DNA of 64,000 bases from Distichodus sexfasciatus (GCA_032718565.1 JAVGVS010000234.1:520933-584932), one strand, 5' to 3'; positions 37,321 through 48,673 are shown, numbered from the stretch's first letter. Made by a program: numbers and translations. Notes: a model not told the origin generated them from the sequence alone.

Positions 37321-40300
37321 CAGTCATAGACTAGCAGCAGTAACAGTAGTATAGTAGTAGTACTAGTCTGGCAGCAGTATAGTAGTACAGTAGTAGTAGT
37401 GAGTAGTGAGCAAAAGCACCATACAATTCAAAATCCAAATCCATAAGATTGCTTTTAAACTTATCAAAATCAGTCCAAAATTTAGTTCAACACAACTAAT
37501 ATAACATATACTGTAGAAGATAGAATTTTGCTGTTTTATGATGTTGAGTTTTTGTGGTCATTTACAGATTGATGGTGAGAGCTGTTGAATGATTAGACTA
37601 CATTCATGACATGACTGATATGAGGCCAAGAATATGAACTGGATTGAAAGGAAGCCCCTTGATGCAAAGGACATTTCTATAAAATATATATGAGGTGATA
37701 GACAAATAGAAAATCTTTTCAATTTCAATCAATTGATTCTGAATTGTGATTCACAAATCATGGTATATAATATATAACTCACACTTTGCATCTTCAGACA
37801 CCTGACATCATTTTTAATTAATAAACTGCTTATTCTTTTAATTAACTTGTTGAAGTTTACTATGAATACAGTGAGCAGTGAAATCTTGTCACCAGCCAGA
37901 CTCTACAAGACTCCTGATCCCCGGATTACTGAGCCAGGATTCTCCTTCCACTCTTGATTTAATCATTACCGTCACATGCGCTTTTCTTTATTTTTTAATT
38001 CTTTAATACTGTTCATGTTTCTCATTAGTCGTGTGTTGTAAATGTTGATATGTGTTGAAATGTTTTGTCCATGTTTTATCCTTTTGCACTTGCACAACCC
38101 TAACTATACCAGAAGACTGACTAATATGAGTGATGCTACTAACTGAACTACTTTTTGGTAGCTTATCAGAAGTGAAGCTCATTTTAAAATGCTGTAGCTT
38201 TTTCAGTACTTTTTTGCAAATAGAGATGTAGCTCAGCAATATGACCCTTACAAAAACAAAATATTAGCGGCAGGTTTGCAGCAAACTTGTGGTTAGTTTC
38301 TGGCAAATAGTGAAGTTTACCAGAATATGTTATTAATAAGTTTTTTGTATACGTTTTGGGAATACATAGTTACAAAAAAATACTGTTATGTTGCTCTCTT
38401 TATGAAGACGTGTATTTTTAACTAGCAGGTGTTTGTGATTGGTGTTGTACTGGCAGAAGTGGCGTCTGATTGGCTACCATGGCTCATGGCATCACAGTGC
38501 GCTCTTGGCAGCTGCCAGATGGAGGATTGGACCCCCGTGGCCAAGATGGAAGCAAGAATCCGTGTCTGTATTTATTATAACAACTCTGAAAGACCAAATG
38601 GACAGAACTTGACAGATTTGCGTGTAACTGAGTCAAGCTGAACTTCACATCACAACACTCTCTACCTCCAAAACACCATCATAACCTGATTTTCATTTGA
38701 TGTTACATTGTTAAAAATACAGATTACTTCTAACATCATGTTTCGCCTTTTTAAATGAACTTGCTTTAAGATTATCTTACAGCACCAATAATTATTCAGC
38801 TCCTCTGTAGCTTGTAGTGTAGTAACTACTATATTAAAACGGCAGCTTGTAGTGGAGCTTACATACTTAGAGTGTGAAAATCTTACACTTAAAGGCAGCT
38901 TCCCTGACACGGTATATTATCCTCCATCTCAGATCACTCTGACGACAACCAGGGTCACATCAACGATTAGTTTTGATCAGAATATCAGCTGATCAAAGTC
39001 AGTACAAATGAATTGTAAAGGTGCTCAGTGCCGAAACACGTGATGAACATCTCAGTGGTTACGTTATATTTTTCAAAACCATTCAGATGTAATCCTGGAC
39101 TAAACTAACCTCTCAGGGAGAGTAATTAATGGTGTGTGTTGAGGAGAGAGACAGGAGAGCAGGAAGGTATTCCAGCTCAACTCTTTTAATCCGGTTTAGT
39201 GATTTGCATGGAGGCAAATCCGTCTAATCAGAGGATACAGGCAGCGTGAAAACCCGAGTGAGAGAAGCGAGGGAAAGGTGCGGTCAACTTGCAGAGAGAG
39301 AAATAATTAAAGGTCAAAAGAGACCAATGGACCTCATTCACCAATCGTTTCTAAGAGAAAATTTGTTCTTAATCAAAGAAGGGTTGTGCGATTCACTGAG
39401 TATGAATTAAAACTGACTTTCAGAACCTCGAATAAATCCACATAAATTTGTTGATTATTCTTGATTGTGATTATTTTTTGTATTATTTTTTTAATGCTGT
39501 TAATACTTTCCCCGGTGTGCGTTCATGTCGTGTCCCCTTAAAACCATACCAGTGTGTGTACTCACATGAATCTACTCACGTAACATCTTCCCAGCTTTAA
39601 TAGTTTAGCATATTTACAGTACAAACCTTATCAGTGAACTATTAGGACAATAATCTAACAAAACCCACCAAAAACTAAAAAATCATTCACTAATCATAAT
39701 CAAGACAAAATAATCAATTAATCGTGATACTGATTTGAGCTGATATCGCCCGGCCCTACTTTAAAACTCGTCAAGATTCTGACCTTGTTTTCTTATTTGA
39801 GATTTGTTGCTAAAGGAAGAATAGAGTCTACAACTGCTGAGGAGAGTTGGTACACGCTTATTTTATTGTTATATATTATTTAATAATTTTACTTTTATTC
39901 TATATCTGTCTGTGCAGAACATAAGTTTACTGGAATTTCTTCGATTCTATAGTTCTATAATATTATACTATTTAAATCTCACTTTTCTTTAATGTCTTTC
40001 TTTTACAAAAGGAAATAAAAGTAAGGAATTACTGGTGAGAATGAGGGAGAGAAGGAGAGAGACTGAGGGAGTGAAATAAGAGCACAGGTGGTGTAGTCAA
40101 AATCACATGTAGCTGTTTTATTTATAGAGCACATTTAAACAGCCACAGTTGGCCTAAAGTGCTGTACATGCAGAGCTAGAAAACAAACAGAAACACTCTT
40201 AAAGTGTGTAAAAATAGGCAGTTTTAAAGAGCAGTTTTAAATGCAACAGAGTAAAGATAAGTTTTTAATCAATTTTTTGAAGTGGCAGTGGACGGAGTTT

Positions 40301-43300
40301 GATCTGATGCGTAAAGGGAGGAACACGATTCCACCCAGTTTGGGCAGGTGCTGGAACACTCAGCTTTGTGAAAAACATACCTCGGAACCGATGATAAAGA
40401 CAAAAGCGTGGCCTTCTGTTTGCCCTGCACTGAGATGGAACACTGCATATCACACAGAATTAAAAGTACAATCCACCAGGGAAAAGCAAAGTGTAAATAG
40501 TCCCTCATCAGCTTCACTGTGGCGTGACCGTAACAGTAGGGCCGGTCGATACCACCGCAAATCAATATTACGATTGAGTAATTTTCCCTTGATTATGATT
40601 AATGAACATTCTTCTTGTCCTCATGGTTCACTGACACGGTTTGTACTGTAATTAAGCATCACTATTAAAGCTAGTACATTTGTCTAATAAAAGAGTGTAC
40701 ATATTTGTCACCAAATTCTTTTATTTAAGAACTAACAGAGTTGTAAAAATAAGCAAAATAATTATATGTCGATTAGAGGATCTGAATGTCTGCAATTAAT
40801 TATCGATTTGTTTATTAATTGCCCAGCTCAACTCAGGGATAAAGTGATGAAGAAAGGTTAAAAAAAAAAATGGTAACAGTAAAAAAAACAGATATAAAAT
40901 AAAAAGGTAAACAAGAGAAATGAAGTGAAAAAGGAAAAAATGAGAAATAAAGTGAAAAGGTAAAAGAAGAAATAGAGCTAAAATGGATAAAAAAACAGAA
41001 ATAAAGTAAAGGAAGCAGAGAAAAAATAGAGCAAAAAGTAAAGGAGAAATGAAGTTTCACAAAAAGAAGACGCGAGATTTGGAATTTGAAATGTCATTTT
41101 TAGTGTTTTACATGTTTGCATGTTTATTCTGTGGTTAACTCCTCTACAAATAATATTTGTTGTGAATTTAGAGCTGCAGATTTCTCCTTCCGTTCCCTCT
41201 GCTCTCATCTCGAACTGAGTTTAAAATTACTTTGAGCACAGGAACTGGAAATGTCACTCAGTAAACCACGTGAAGCGGAAGGGGAACATCCTGGCTTATC
41301 GTATTTTCCAAAATAATAAAAATGTCATTATTATTATTAAGTCCTGATCTTAAACACGTTTCATTTAAACACATTTTGTTTAAACACAACGTTTCTGGGC
41401 AAAGTTCCTGCCCCAATATGACATTTAGAATGCTAGTAATTATGTCAAAATTATTAGTAATCTTCTGTAATTATATTCATTAATCTGCTTGATGTGAGTC
41501 TGAGTTAATTTTGAAAAACGACCATTAGTTTTTCCTTTAGTCCAGCTACTTCTGGCTTTTGTAATAAAAACATTTAAAATGTTTTGGAAAATATTTGATA
41601 TATTATCATGTATTTACTTTATTTCTCCTTTTTACTTTTTTTTCATTACTTTATACCTTTTTACTGGTGACAACCCGTCAGAGTCACACCTTTAATCAGG
41701 AGACGCTGTGGAGATGGGAATCACACAGCAGCAGTTAATAAACATACCGACCTGCACCACTTAATCTCCTGCTCGTTATGAATTCTGTTAACCAGGTACA
41801 AGATTTTAAAAGAATAAATGTAAACATAAAGTATAAATCTAATTCTTCCAAGCATTTAATTTAAAATGTAATAATGAAACTCATTTGGAATATTAAGATT
41901 TTAGGTGATGACATAAAAAACACAATCATTTTGCTGCACCTGGTTTGTGTTTTTAAACAGTACAAGATAAAAATCTCCAGGAAATTGTGACATGATTTCA
42001 GATGTAGTTTGTATATTTCTTCTCATGATGGTGAGCTTAACTGGACTTTGACTTTCACTGTACTACACTGGCATATTTATACTTTCATGTTGACATGTAT
42101 ACTGTATATGTCTATATAGTTTTGCATTTTTGTTGTTTTAAGCACTTGACTGGTGACACTAAAGTTGAATCTAATCTAATCCATAAAAATGTATATACAC
42201 AAGAGGTTCAAGAAATAACCACTAAATTCTGTTGACTCCTGGCTCAGACAGTACACAGGTGACAGGTGCACGATTTTATATACCCATGAAAAGACGTGTT
42301 TCTGCATTTAAGAGCAGGAATATGTCACGACCAAGTCCGCAATACCCTCTCAAAACCCTCTCAAATTCTGTGTCAACTCTTTCTTTTCTTTCCTCTTCTA
42401 GGTACAAGTAGTGAATATGGTCCAGAACCAAAACAACTCAGTTCAAAGAATTAATCCAATTTTAAAAATAATTATATTCTATTGAGACACAGCCAGACCA
42501 CTAGATGTCAGTACTGGATGAGGATATTTGATTTATAAGTCATAGAAGTGAAGAAAGGGATGTACAGTATGTCTCAAATGGGTAAAATTACTCCGCATTA
42601 AAAGTGCAAGTCCATCTGTACTAAATATTCATTAACTCTTCATTAGTGGTCTGTTCCTGATTTCATTACTGATCTTGTGTGTTTGACCACTCTCAAAGAT
42701 ACTGATGTGTAAAAAAATAATAATTGTATTCTGTATTAAACGCTACTATATCGATATCACTTCTGGGTTGAAGACAGTCCAACACGAAAATAATATTTGG
42801 TCACTTATGTTAAGATGACAAACCAAAAATAATAATAATACTCTACAGCAAAAACAAGTAAAGAAAACGTGAGCCATGGGTCTCCTTTCAAGAAATGTAG
42901 TTATGCATTCGAGTTTCATCTTAAATACACTGTGTGCTACTTATTGTGTCGATGCCAGGGGCAAATGACATTCAGTAAGAGTTAATAAGAGAAACTGGGA
43001 TGTCAATCAACGTAAATGCCTAGCTGAGCCAATACTTTCCCTATGACATCATAGTAATAATAATGTTACAAGTCAAGTTTTGTCCCAATATGATATTGAC
43101 TTGACGAACGGTGATTCGACGTTTGCTGATATAACAGTCTGCTACGATTAGATTTCCATTCGATTCAGTTCAGAAGCCAGTGATTGATGTGAGACAATAT
43201 CATATACTGATTTAACACCATCATTCTATTCATATCAAATCACAAAAAGCAACTCAAATATTGTAAAACGTTGTACACCTCCAGTTCATAATAACGGCAC

Positions 43301-44329
43301 ATTACTATATGTATGACGTCTGGTCTGTGTTTTCATTTTGGACTGATGCTATGCTTTCATCGATCACTGAATCGATATATCCATGTAGGTCAGTGTATCA
43401 TTACATCCTTAATTTACAGTACAAATCTTTTCAGTGAACTATGAGGGCAAACAAGCAAATAATCAAAACAAAATAATCGCTCGTTATTTGATGGTGATGT
43501 TGATTCGAGCTCGTATCGCCCAGCCCTGCTGCAGCTATGTAAGGTGTTGTGTAAGAAGCTGTGCAGATCTGTAAATACAGTTCGCTTCCTGTAATGCCAC
43601 CTGTTACCTAACAATACTTAGGACTGCAGGTAAGACAATCTGATAAGGTTAAATATAGCTGATCCCTGCACTCACCGTGTGCACCTTTATTTACACCGAG
43701 CTGACCCCGCTGCTCTGCTACAGCTGCTCATTGCGACGCGTTCATTTTGGCATTTATGGCACAGTAATTCTCACAGTGATCCACACACCTGCGCTCCGGT
43801 GAGAAGGATGAAAAGAAGAAATGATGGAGGTGTAAAAACCATCGACAGAATACTCGCATTATGAGCGATGTGTTGTCATGTCTGCTGCATGTACGCGTGT
43901 AGAATCAGGCTGCACATGGCTGGTGATGATGATGATGATGATTTATACGGTCTATATTGTTTGGACTACTAGAGAGTCACTCGCGACTGGAAACGTAAAC
44001 CTTGTAACTAAAACCTACTTGGCAATTAAATCTGATTCTGATGCTTGTTTTCGGAGCTGCTTTTTAAGAACATTTATACTGACGTGTAGAAGAGGAAAGG
44101 CGCGCAGTCCGTATGACGCACGATCGCGGCACCAAGTCAACACCAACACGCAGCGCAGTCATCAGCCACCGCGCTCATAAATAATCAAAAATAAAGCGCA
44201 CTCACTCTCGGTGATCTTTTGTAATCCCAGCACGTCCTCCGGGGTGATGATGGTGTTGGAGAGCAGCTCCTCCTCCGTGGTGACCGGGACCCCCGCGTCC
44301 GCCGCGCTGCAGCCCTTCTTCACTCTCAT
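27478..44329 (-). CDS. unc119: UNC119 lipid-binding chaperone
   Basis: UNC119 proteins bind N-myristoylated peptides (transducin alpha, ciliary cargo) in a beta-sandwich pocket and release them through ARL2/ARL3. Exons on the minus strand: 44329-44206, 31670-31557, 31055-30959, 28277-28105, 27590-27478. They join in frame to 206 aa plus stop. Exon 1 gives MRVKKGC and the conserved [13 protein letters not shown]. Later exons give [80 protein letters not shown] and the C-terminal [20 protein letters not shown], ending GGP. The conserved core is complete; the variable N-terminal region is shorter than in human UNC119 (240 aa). The gene runs convergently with slc13a2. Intron 1 is about 12.5 kb and repeat-rich; intron 3 holds a Tc1 element. 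A 3-kb minisatellite lies immediately upstream of exon 1. Confidence 0.95.
28375..28480. repeat. (TATC)n microsatellite, split by a Tc1 insertion
   Basis: CTAT/TATC tetranucleotide run of about 80 pure bases, ending TATCTA at 28480 where the Tc1-like element begins. TATCTATAG continues at 30062 on the far side, so the transposon jumped into this microsatellite. Confidence 0.9.
28481..30061 (+). mobile_element. Tc1-like transposon in unc119 intron 3
   Basis: Terminal inverted repeats of roughly 200-230 bases: the left end begins CAACCCCAATTCCAATGAAG and the right end is its complement ending GGAACTGGGGTTG at 30061. TA flanks both sides (28479-28480, 30062-30063). The two arms remain highly similar, so the insertion is fairly young by eye. 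It carries one broken transposase gene (28834-29714). Confidence 0.92.
28834..29714 (+). pseudogene. Tc1-family transposase, disrupted
   Basis: Starts [16 protein letters not shown] with a helix-turn-helix region ([21 protein letters not shown]) and a GRIPT linker. In-frame stops follow ITT near 29101 and HAK near 29189, and a frameshift lies near 29515. The DDE catalytic core is recognisable in pieces: WSDES near 29290, DNAKPHSA near 29548 and SPIENVWR near 29655. It cannot encode an active enzyme as written, but the inverted repeats remain intact enough to be mobilised in trans by a relative. Confidence 0.88.
30064..30958. other. unc119 intron 3, 5' part
   Basis: No exon. A segment at 30080-30190 belongs to the ATTGATGTTATGGGCTTG dispersed family also seen at 120-215. 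Confidence 0.4.
32058..32226 (-). mobile_element. tRNA-derived SINE in unc119 intron 1
   Basis: Reads CAGCATTTAGCAGACCTTCT (complement of the CTGCTAAATG tail) through AATTCAAACCCACAATCTC (B-box complement) to CTAACCACTAGACCACC (A-box complement). Same family as 14833, reversed. Abuts the inverted-repeat element at 32227. Confidence 0.7.
32227..32876. mobile_element. 650-bp inverted-repeat element in unc119 intron 1
   Basis: Terminal inverted repeats of about 36 bases: left TGTGACCCTCCACGGCAAAA, right TTTTGCCGTGGAGGGTCACA, with the inner part (ACCAGTYGCTTGTCRCA) also matching. No transposase frame. The target duplication is not clear (AT-rich on both sides), so the superfamily is undecided. 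Confidence 0.75.
32888..32978 (-). mobile_element. Fragment of the GTGAAAGTGAGTG SINE
   Basis: GTGAGTGATTATTTGTCATT through CAACCAAATGTGACCTCTG, identical in most places to the copy at 7300, then cut off. Confidence 0.6.
33305..33530. repeat. Dispersed repeat, copy 1 (pair with 38405)
   Basis: Shares with 38405-38700 the blocks GTGTGTGATTGGTGTAGAAC, CTGGCAGAAGTGGC, CAAGATGGAAGCAAGAATC and CTCTCTACCTCCAAA. Unclassified; no tRNA boxes seen. Confidence 0.55.
33541..35089. other. unc119 intron 1, AT-rich stretch
   Basis: No exon. Around 33780-33890 lies a member of the AT-rich family also found at 36858, 43075 and 53640 (CAATACTGCATCAGTG..., CTTGTGATTTACACCG). Confidence 0.4.
35090..35290. mobile_element. 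LINE 3'-tail-like repeat (copy 1)
   Basis: Close relative of the segment at 63051-63245; both begin near AAGGTNCTTTATTGTCATC and include a stretch around CCATGGCCC and CAACAGGACAAAAGGTGC. No reverse transcriptase reading frame is attached. Sits in unc119 intron 1. Confidence 0.55.
35374..35512. repeat. (TAG)n/(TGG)n microsatellite
   Basis: About 140 bases of trinucleotide repeat of TAT, TAG and TGG units with point changes. Frames across it give poly-Ser, poly-Val or poly-Thr and are not genes. Confidence 0.9.
35575..35785 (+). mobile_element. Inverted copy of the GTGAAAGTGAGTG SINE
   Basis: Complement of the copy at 7300: GGTACTCATGAGCAAGGTAC, CTGCTCCTTCACGGATGGG, GTGCTGTGCTGTGTTC. Lies just left of the hAT MITE at 35840. 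Confidence 0.65.
35840..36023. mobile_element. 184-bp hAT-type MITE
   Basis: Terminal inverted repeats of about 40 bases: left CAGCGTTTCTCAATCCCAGT, right the complement ACTGGGATTGAGAAACGCTG, continuing inward through CCACCGCTCTGC / GCAGAGCGGTGG. A perfect 8-base target duplication GTATAATG flanks it (35832-35839 and 36024-36031). CAG...CTG ends and an 8-base duplication are hAT features. No coding capacity. Confidence 0.92.
37130..37405. repeat. (TAG)n/(CAG)n array with a higher-order unit
   Basis: Trinucleotide tract in which a longer unit (GTAGTACAGTCATAGACTAG, CAGCAGTAACAGTAGTATAG) occurs twice, about 110 bases apart, near 37210 and 37315. The array therefore grew by segmental duplication as well as by slippage. 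Confidence 0.75.
38405..38700. repeat. Dispersed repeat, copy 2 (pair with 33305)
   Basis: Same orientation as copy 1, with extra sequence between the shared blocks (CATGGCATCACAGTGCGCTC). Both copies sit in unc119 intron 1, about 5 kb apart. Confidence 0.55.
40110..40430 (-). mobile_element. L2-like LINE 3' tail fragment in unc119 intron 1
   Basis: Begins TTTATTTATAGAGCACATTT and continues with GTGCTGTACATG-type sequence, then TTTTTAATCAATTTTTTGAAG and GGTGCTGGAACACTCAG, parallel to the 3' tail of the LINE at 4234. No reverse transcriptase frame remains. Confidence 0.55.
40534..40834. mobile_element. hAT-like AT-rich element, degraded ends
   Basis: Begins TAGGGCCGGTCGATACC and ends TTAATTGCCCAGCTCA, resembling the TAGGGCTGG/CCAGCCCTA ends at 18132-18566. 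No clean target duplication. Related ends occur at 39765, 43530, 59296 and 59793. Confidence 0.45.
41000..43074. other. unc119 intron 1, no gene seen
   Basis: AT-rich DNA with an A-rich segment at 40855-41050 (AAAAAGGTAAA-type words). No exon, SINE or inverted repeat is recognised between 41100 and 43070. Confidence 0.4.
43075..43415. repeat. AT-rich dispersed repeat (pair with 53640)
   Basis: Blocks such as GATGTGAGACAATATCATAT, ACTGATTTAACACCATCA, GACTGATGCTATG and ATCACTGAATCGATATAT recur at 36858-37110 (same orientation) and, inverted, at 53640-54020. Probably a non-autonomous DNA transposon; the ends are not defined. Confidence 0.5.
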
Positions 44330-44559
44330 GGCCTCGGCGGGAGCGGCGGTGTGGCGGCGGGCTCGGGGTTCGGGAGCAGCGGGAGCGGGAGCGGGAGCGG
44401 GAGCGGCGGGTTCTCGGTGACCGGGCTGTGGGTCTCCGCTGCTGCTGCTGTGTGAGTAAGTGTGGGATTAGCGGCGCCGGAGCGCTTCTTACAGCTCGAT
44501 GGCTGCTGCTGCTGCTGCTGATGCCTGTTCCGCTACAAGAATAGCTCATTATCCTCCTC

Positions 44560-47500
44560 CTCCTCCTGCCCCTCTCACACCGAGACTCGCCGCGCGCTTA
44601 CCCTCCCTCACCCGAACACTGGTAACCCTCTCACTCATTCACTTACCCTCCCTCACCCGAACACTGACCCTTCCTCACCCGAACACTGGTAACCCTCTCA
44701 CTCATTCACTGACCCTCCCTCACCCGAACACTGGTAACCCTCTCACTCATTCACTTACCCTCCCTCACCCGAACACTTACCCTTCCTCACCCCTGGTAAC
44801 CTCACTCATTCACTTACCCTCCCTCACCCTCAACACTGGTAACCCTTCACTATTCACTTACTCCTCCTCACCCTAACACTGACCCTCACCCAACACTGGT
44901 AACCCTCCTTACTCATTCACTGACCTCCCTCATCTTAACACTGGTAACCTCCTCACTATTCACTCTTACCCTCCCTCACCCTAATGACTGACCCTTCTCA
45001 CCCAAACACTGGTAACCCTCTCACTCATTCACTTCCTTACTCCTCCCTCACCCTAACACTGACCTCCTCACCAATACTAGTAACCTTCTCACTCATTCAC
45101 TCTACTCCTCCTCAATCTTAACACTTACTCCTCCTCACCCTAATACTAGTAACCTCTCTACTCATTCACTCTACCCTCCTCAATTCTAACACTTACCTCC
45201 CTCACCCTAACACTTGGTAACCTCTCACCATTCATCTCCTCACCCAAACACTTACCCTCCCTCACCTGAACACTAGTAACCCTCTCACTCATTCACTTAC
45301 CCTCCCTCACCCGAACACTAGTAACCCTCTCACTCATTCATTTACCTCCTCCTCAATTCAACACTAGTAACCTCTCACCCATTCATTTCTACCCTCTCAC
45401 CCAAACACTTAACACCTCCCTCACCAACACTAGTAACCCTCTCACCATTCACTTACCCTCCTCTTCACCCAAACACTAGTAACCTCTCACTCATTCACTT
45501 CTACCCTCCTCACCCGAACACTAGAACCCTCTCTACTCATTCACTTACCCTCACCTGAACACTTAGCCTCCTCACTCCGAACACTAGTAACCCTTTTCAC
45601 TCATTCACTTACCCTCCTCAACACCCAAACACTAGTAAATCTCTACTCATTCACTTACCCTCCTCAATCTTAACACTAGAAACCCTCTCACCATTCACTC
45701 TACTCCCTCCTCACCTGAACACTTAGCCTCCCTCACCCTAACACTAGTAACCCTTTCACTCATTCACTCATCTCCTCTACCCAAAACACTAGTAACCCTC
45801 TCACTCATTCATTTACCTCCTCACCCAACACTAGAAACCCTCTCTACTCATTCACTTACCCCTCCTCACCTGAACACTTAGCCTCTCACCCTAACACTAG
45901 TAACCCTTTCACTATCCACTTACCTCCTCACCCTAACACTAGTAACCCTCTCACTCATTCACTTACCTCCTCACCAACACTAGTAACCTCTCACTCATTC
46001 ACTTACCTTCCTCATCCAAACACTAGTAACCCTCTCTACTCATTCACACTTACCCCTCTCCTCACCTGAACACTTACCCCTCCCTCACCTGAACACTAGT
46101 AACCCTTTCTTACCCATTCACTTACCCTCACTCTGAACACTTAGCCTCCCTCACCCGAACACTTACCTCCCTCAATTCAACACTGGTAACCTCTCACTCA
46201 TTCACTTACCTCCTCACCCAACACTAGTAACCTCTCACCATTCACTTACCCTCCTCACCCAAAACACTAGTAACCCTCTCACTCATTCACTTACCTCCCT
46301 CACCCAAACACTGTAACCTCTTACCACTCACTTACCCTCCTCACCCTAACACTCCCACCTCACCCGAACACTAGTAACCCTTTCACTCATTCACTTACCC
46401 TCCTCCTCACCCAACACTTACCTCCTCACCCTAACACTGGTAACCCTCTCACCATTCACTTACCCTCCCTCACCCGGAACACTAATAACCCTCTCACTCA
46501 TTCACTCTACTCCTCAACACTAGTAACCTCTCACTCATTCACTTACCTCCTCAATTCAACACTGGTAACCCTCCCCACTCTATTCATTTACCTCCTCAAC
46601 TAACACTTACCTCCTCCTCAATTCAACACTTACTATCCTCATCCACTGGTAACCTCCTCACCATTCATTACCCTCCTCATCCTAACACTTCCCTCCCTCA
46701 CCCAGACACTGCAACCCTCCCCACCATATTCCACTGCACTCCTCCTCACCCGAACACTCTACTCCCTCCCTCTACCTGAACACTGGTAACCCTCTCACCA
46801 CTCTCCACCCCTCCCTCACCCTAACACTTACCCTCCCTCAATCTTAACACTAGTAACCCTCTCTCACTCTCATTCATACTTACTCCTCCCCCTCACCCTA
46901 ACACTAGTAACCTCTCACTCATCTACTTACTCCTCCCTCACCTCGAACACTGGTAACCCTCTCACTCAACACTTCACTCCTCCCTCAACCAACATTAGTA
47001 ACCCTCTCACCCATTCACTCTATCCTCCCTAATCTTACTGACTTACTCCCTCACCTGAACACCTGCAACCTCTCACTCATTCACTTACCCTCCCTCACCT
47101 TAACACTGGTAACCTCTCACTGAACACTTACTCCTCCTCACCCGAACACTAGTAACCCGCCTCACTCATTCAGTTACTCTCCCTTTCCTGAACACTAGTA
47201 ACCCGCTCACTCATTCACTCACCCTCCGTCGCCCGAACACTAGTAACCCGCTCACTTATTCACTCACCCTCCCTCGCCCGAACACTAGTAACCCGCTCAC
47301 TCATTCACTTACCCTCCATCACCCTAACACTTGCCCTCTCTCACCCGAACTCTAGTAACCCTGTCACTCATTCACTCACCCTCCCTCACCCAAACACTAG
47401 TAACCCTCTCACTCATTCACCTGCCCTCCCTCACCCATACACTTGCCCTCCCTCACCCAAGCACTGGTAACCCTCTCACTCATTCACTTATCTTTTATCA

Positions 47501-47660
47501 CTCACTTACCCTCCCTCCCTCACCATCCATCACTCACTCCTCACCCTACCTCACTCATTTATCCTCCATCACTCGCTCACTTATCCACACTCACCTGTGG
47601 ATTTCACCCAGTTACCTCCTTACCTGAACACTTACCTCTCTCATATATGTTTACCTAACC
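44560..47660. repeat. About 3-kb C-rich minisatellite directly upstream of unc119
   Basis: Unit of about 42-45 bases on the plus strand, built from AACCCTCTCACTCATTCACT, TACCCTCCCTCACCCGAACA and CTGGT (or CTAGT). The first units (44610-44780) and the last (47200-47480) are well kept; the middle is ragged, with many one- to three-base losses. Roughly 65-70 units fit the length. The plus strand is almost free of G; the minus (unc119 sense) strand is correspondingly G-rich with several GGG runs per unit. It starts about 230 bases upstream of the unc119 start codon. Confidence 0.93.
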
Positions 47661-47994
47661 GAAGAAGCTGCTGAAAACATCTTTCCACAAGCATAAGCCT
47701 CCATTACGTCTCTAGGGCCTATGATAACTGTATCATTAACTAAGCATGCATTTAATGTGTATATGAATAAAAACATAGTTCAACCCTATTTGTCAAAACG
47801 GAACCTGCGGAATAGTAATTATCATTAATTAAAATGAACAAAATGAATAAATAAGTAAAATGAGAGGTACTTTGTTATTCTTAACAGAATAAATGTTGTT
47901 TGCAAATATTACAACAGCAAAGCCTTTCGATAGACAGATAGATCAATTGCTAGCCTATAATGGTGAACAACACACTTCTTCATAACATTCATTT

Positions 47995-48030
47995 ATTATT
48001 TTTATATACATATATATATATACATATATA

Positions 48031-48102
<72 letters not shown>

Positions 48103-48121
48103 ATGGTATATATATATATAA
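47995..48121. repeat. (TA)n microsatellite
   Basis: About 120 bases of alternating TA with a few interruptions (ATATATTTATAT, TATGGTATAT). Confidence 0.92.
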
Positions 48122-48633
48122 TTAATCAGTTAATTAACACACTCCACATCTTTTCATCTCATAAAGGAAACTTTTTATTTGACTTATATTTTCATTTGTA
48201 GTTGTCCACGCAACAATTTTCCAATGCTTAATAAGAATTTTAAAAGCCACAGTTTGAAATAAATGGAAAAGTGGTGAAAATCTCAGTGTGTTAAGATGTT
48301 CATTTTATTTTTCAAAATTATCACATTGAAAAACATAAAATGTGTGTGATTCTGTTATTACTGTTTATATTCTTTATTTCCGGCATTTTAAAGATCAGTT
48401 AAAAAGTGAGATCATAGTGAGTCATGGAGGTGTTTGTGTGTGTGTGTGTGTGTGTGTAAAGGCAGGAGATAGATATTATGAGTGAGAGGGCATGAAAAGA
48501 GGGACCATGGGTGTGCCTGTGTCACCTCACACACACACGGTTATGCTCTGCTGACTTGGCTGGCCTTTTTGTCACCGCTGTGTTGCTGCCCTCATCAGCA
48601 GAAATGAACACACGCCCACACACACATGCAGTC

Positions 48634-48639
<6 letters not shown>

Positions 48640-48673
<34 letters not shown>

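Noticed and set aside
40241..40651. 136-codon open frame in unc119 intron 1
   Set aside because: Crosses from the LINE 3' tail into a hAT-like element; a chance frame.
44499..44876. Open frame of 125 codons rich in Pro, Thr, His and Leu
   Set aside because: It is the minisatellite read as protein (THSLTLPHPNTGNPL repeats) and continues only as long as the array stays in frame. Not a gene.
47331..47658. Open frames of 70-98 codons at the far end of the minisatellite
   Set aside because: Same repeat translated; no start context, splice sites or homology.
44560..47660. Telomere-like TAACCC words
   Set aside because: TAACCC occurs once per longer unit, not as TTAGGG tandem repeats; it is a minisatellite, not an interstitial telomere.
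44560..47660. CRISPR-like regular repeats
   Set aside because: No conserved-repeat and unique-spacer structure, no cas genes, and the surrounding genes are vertebrate.
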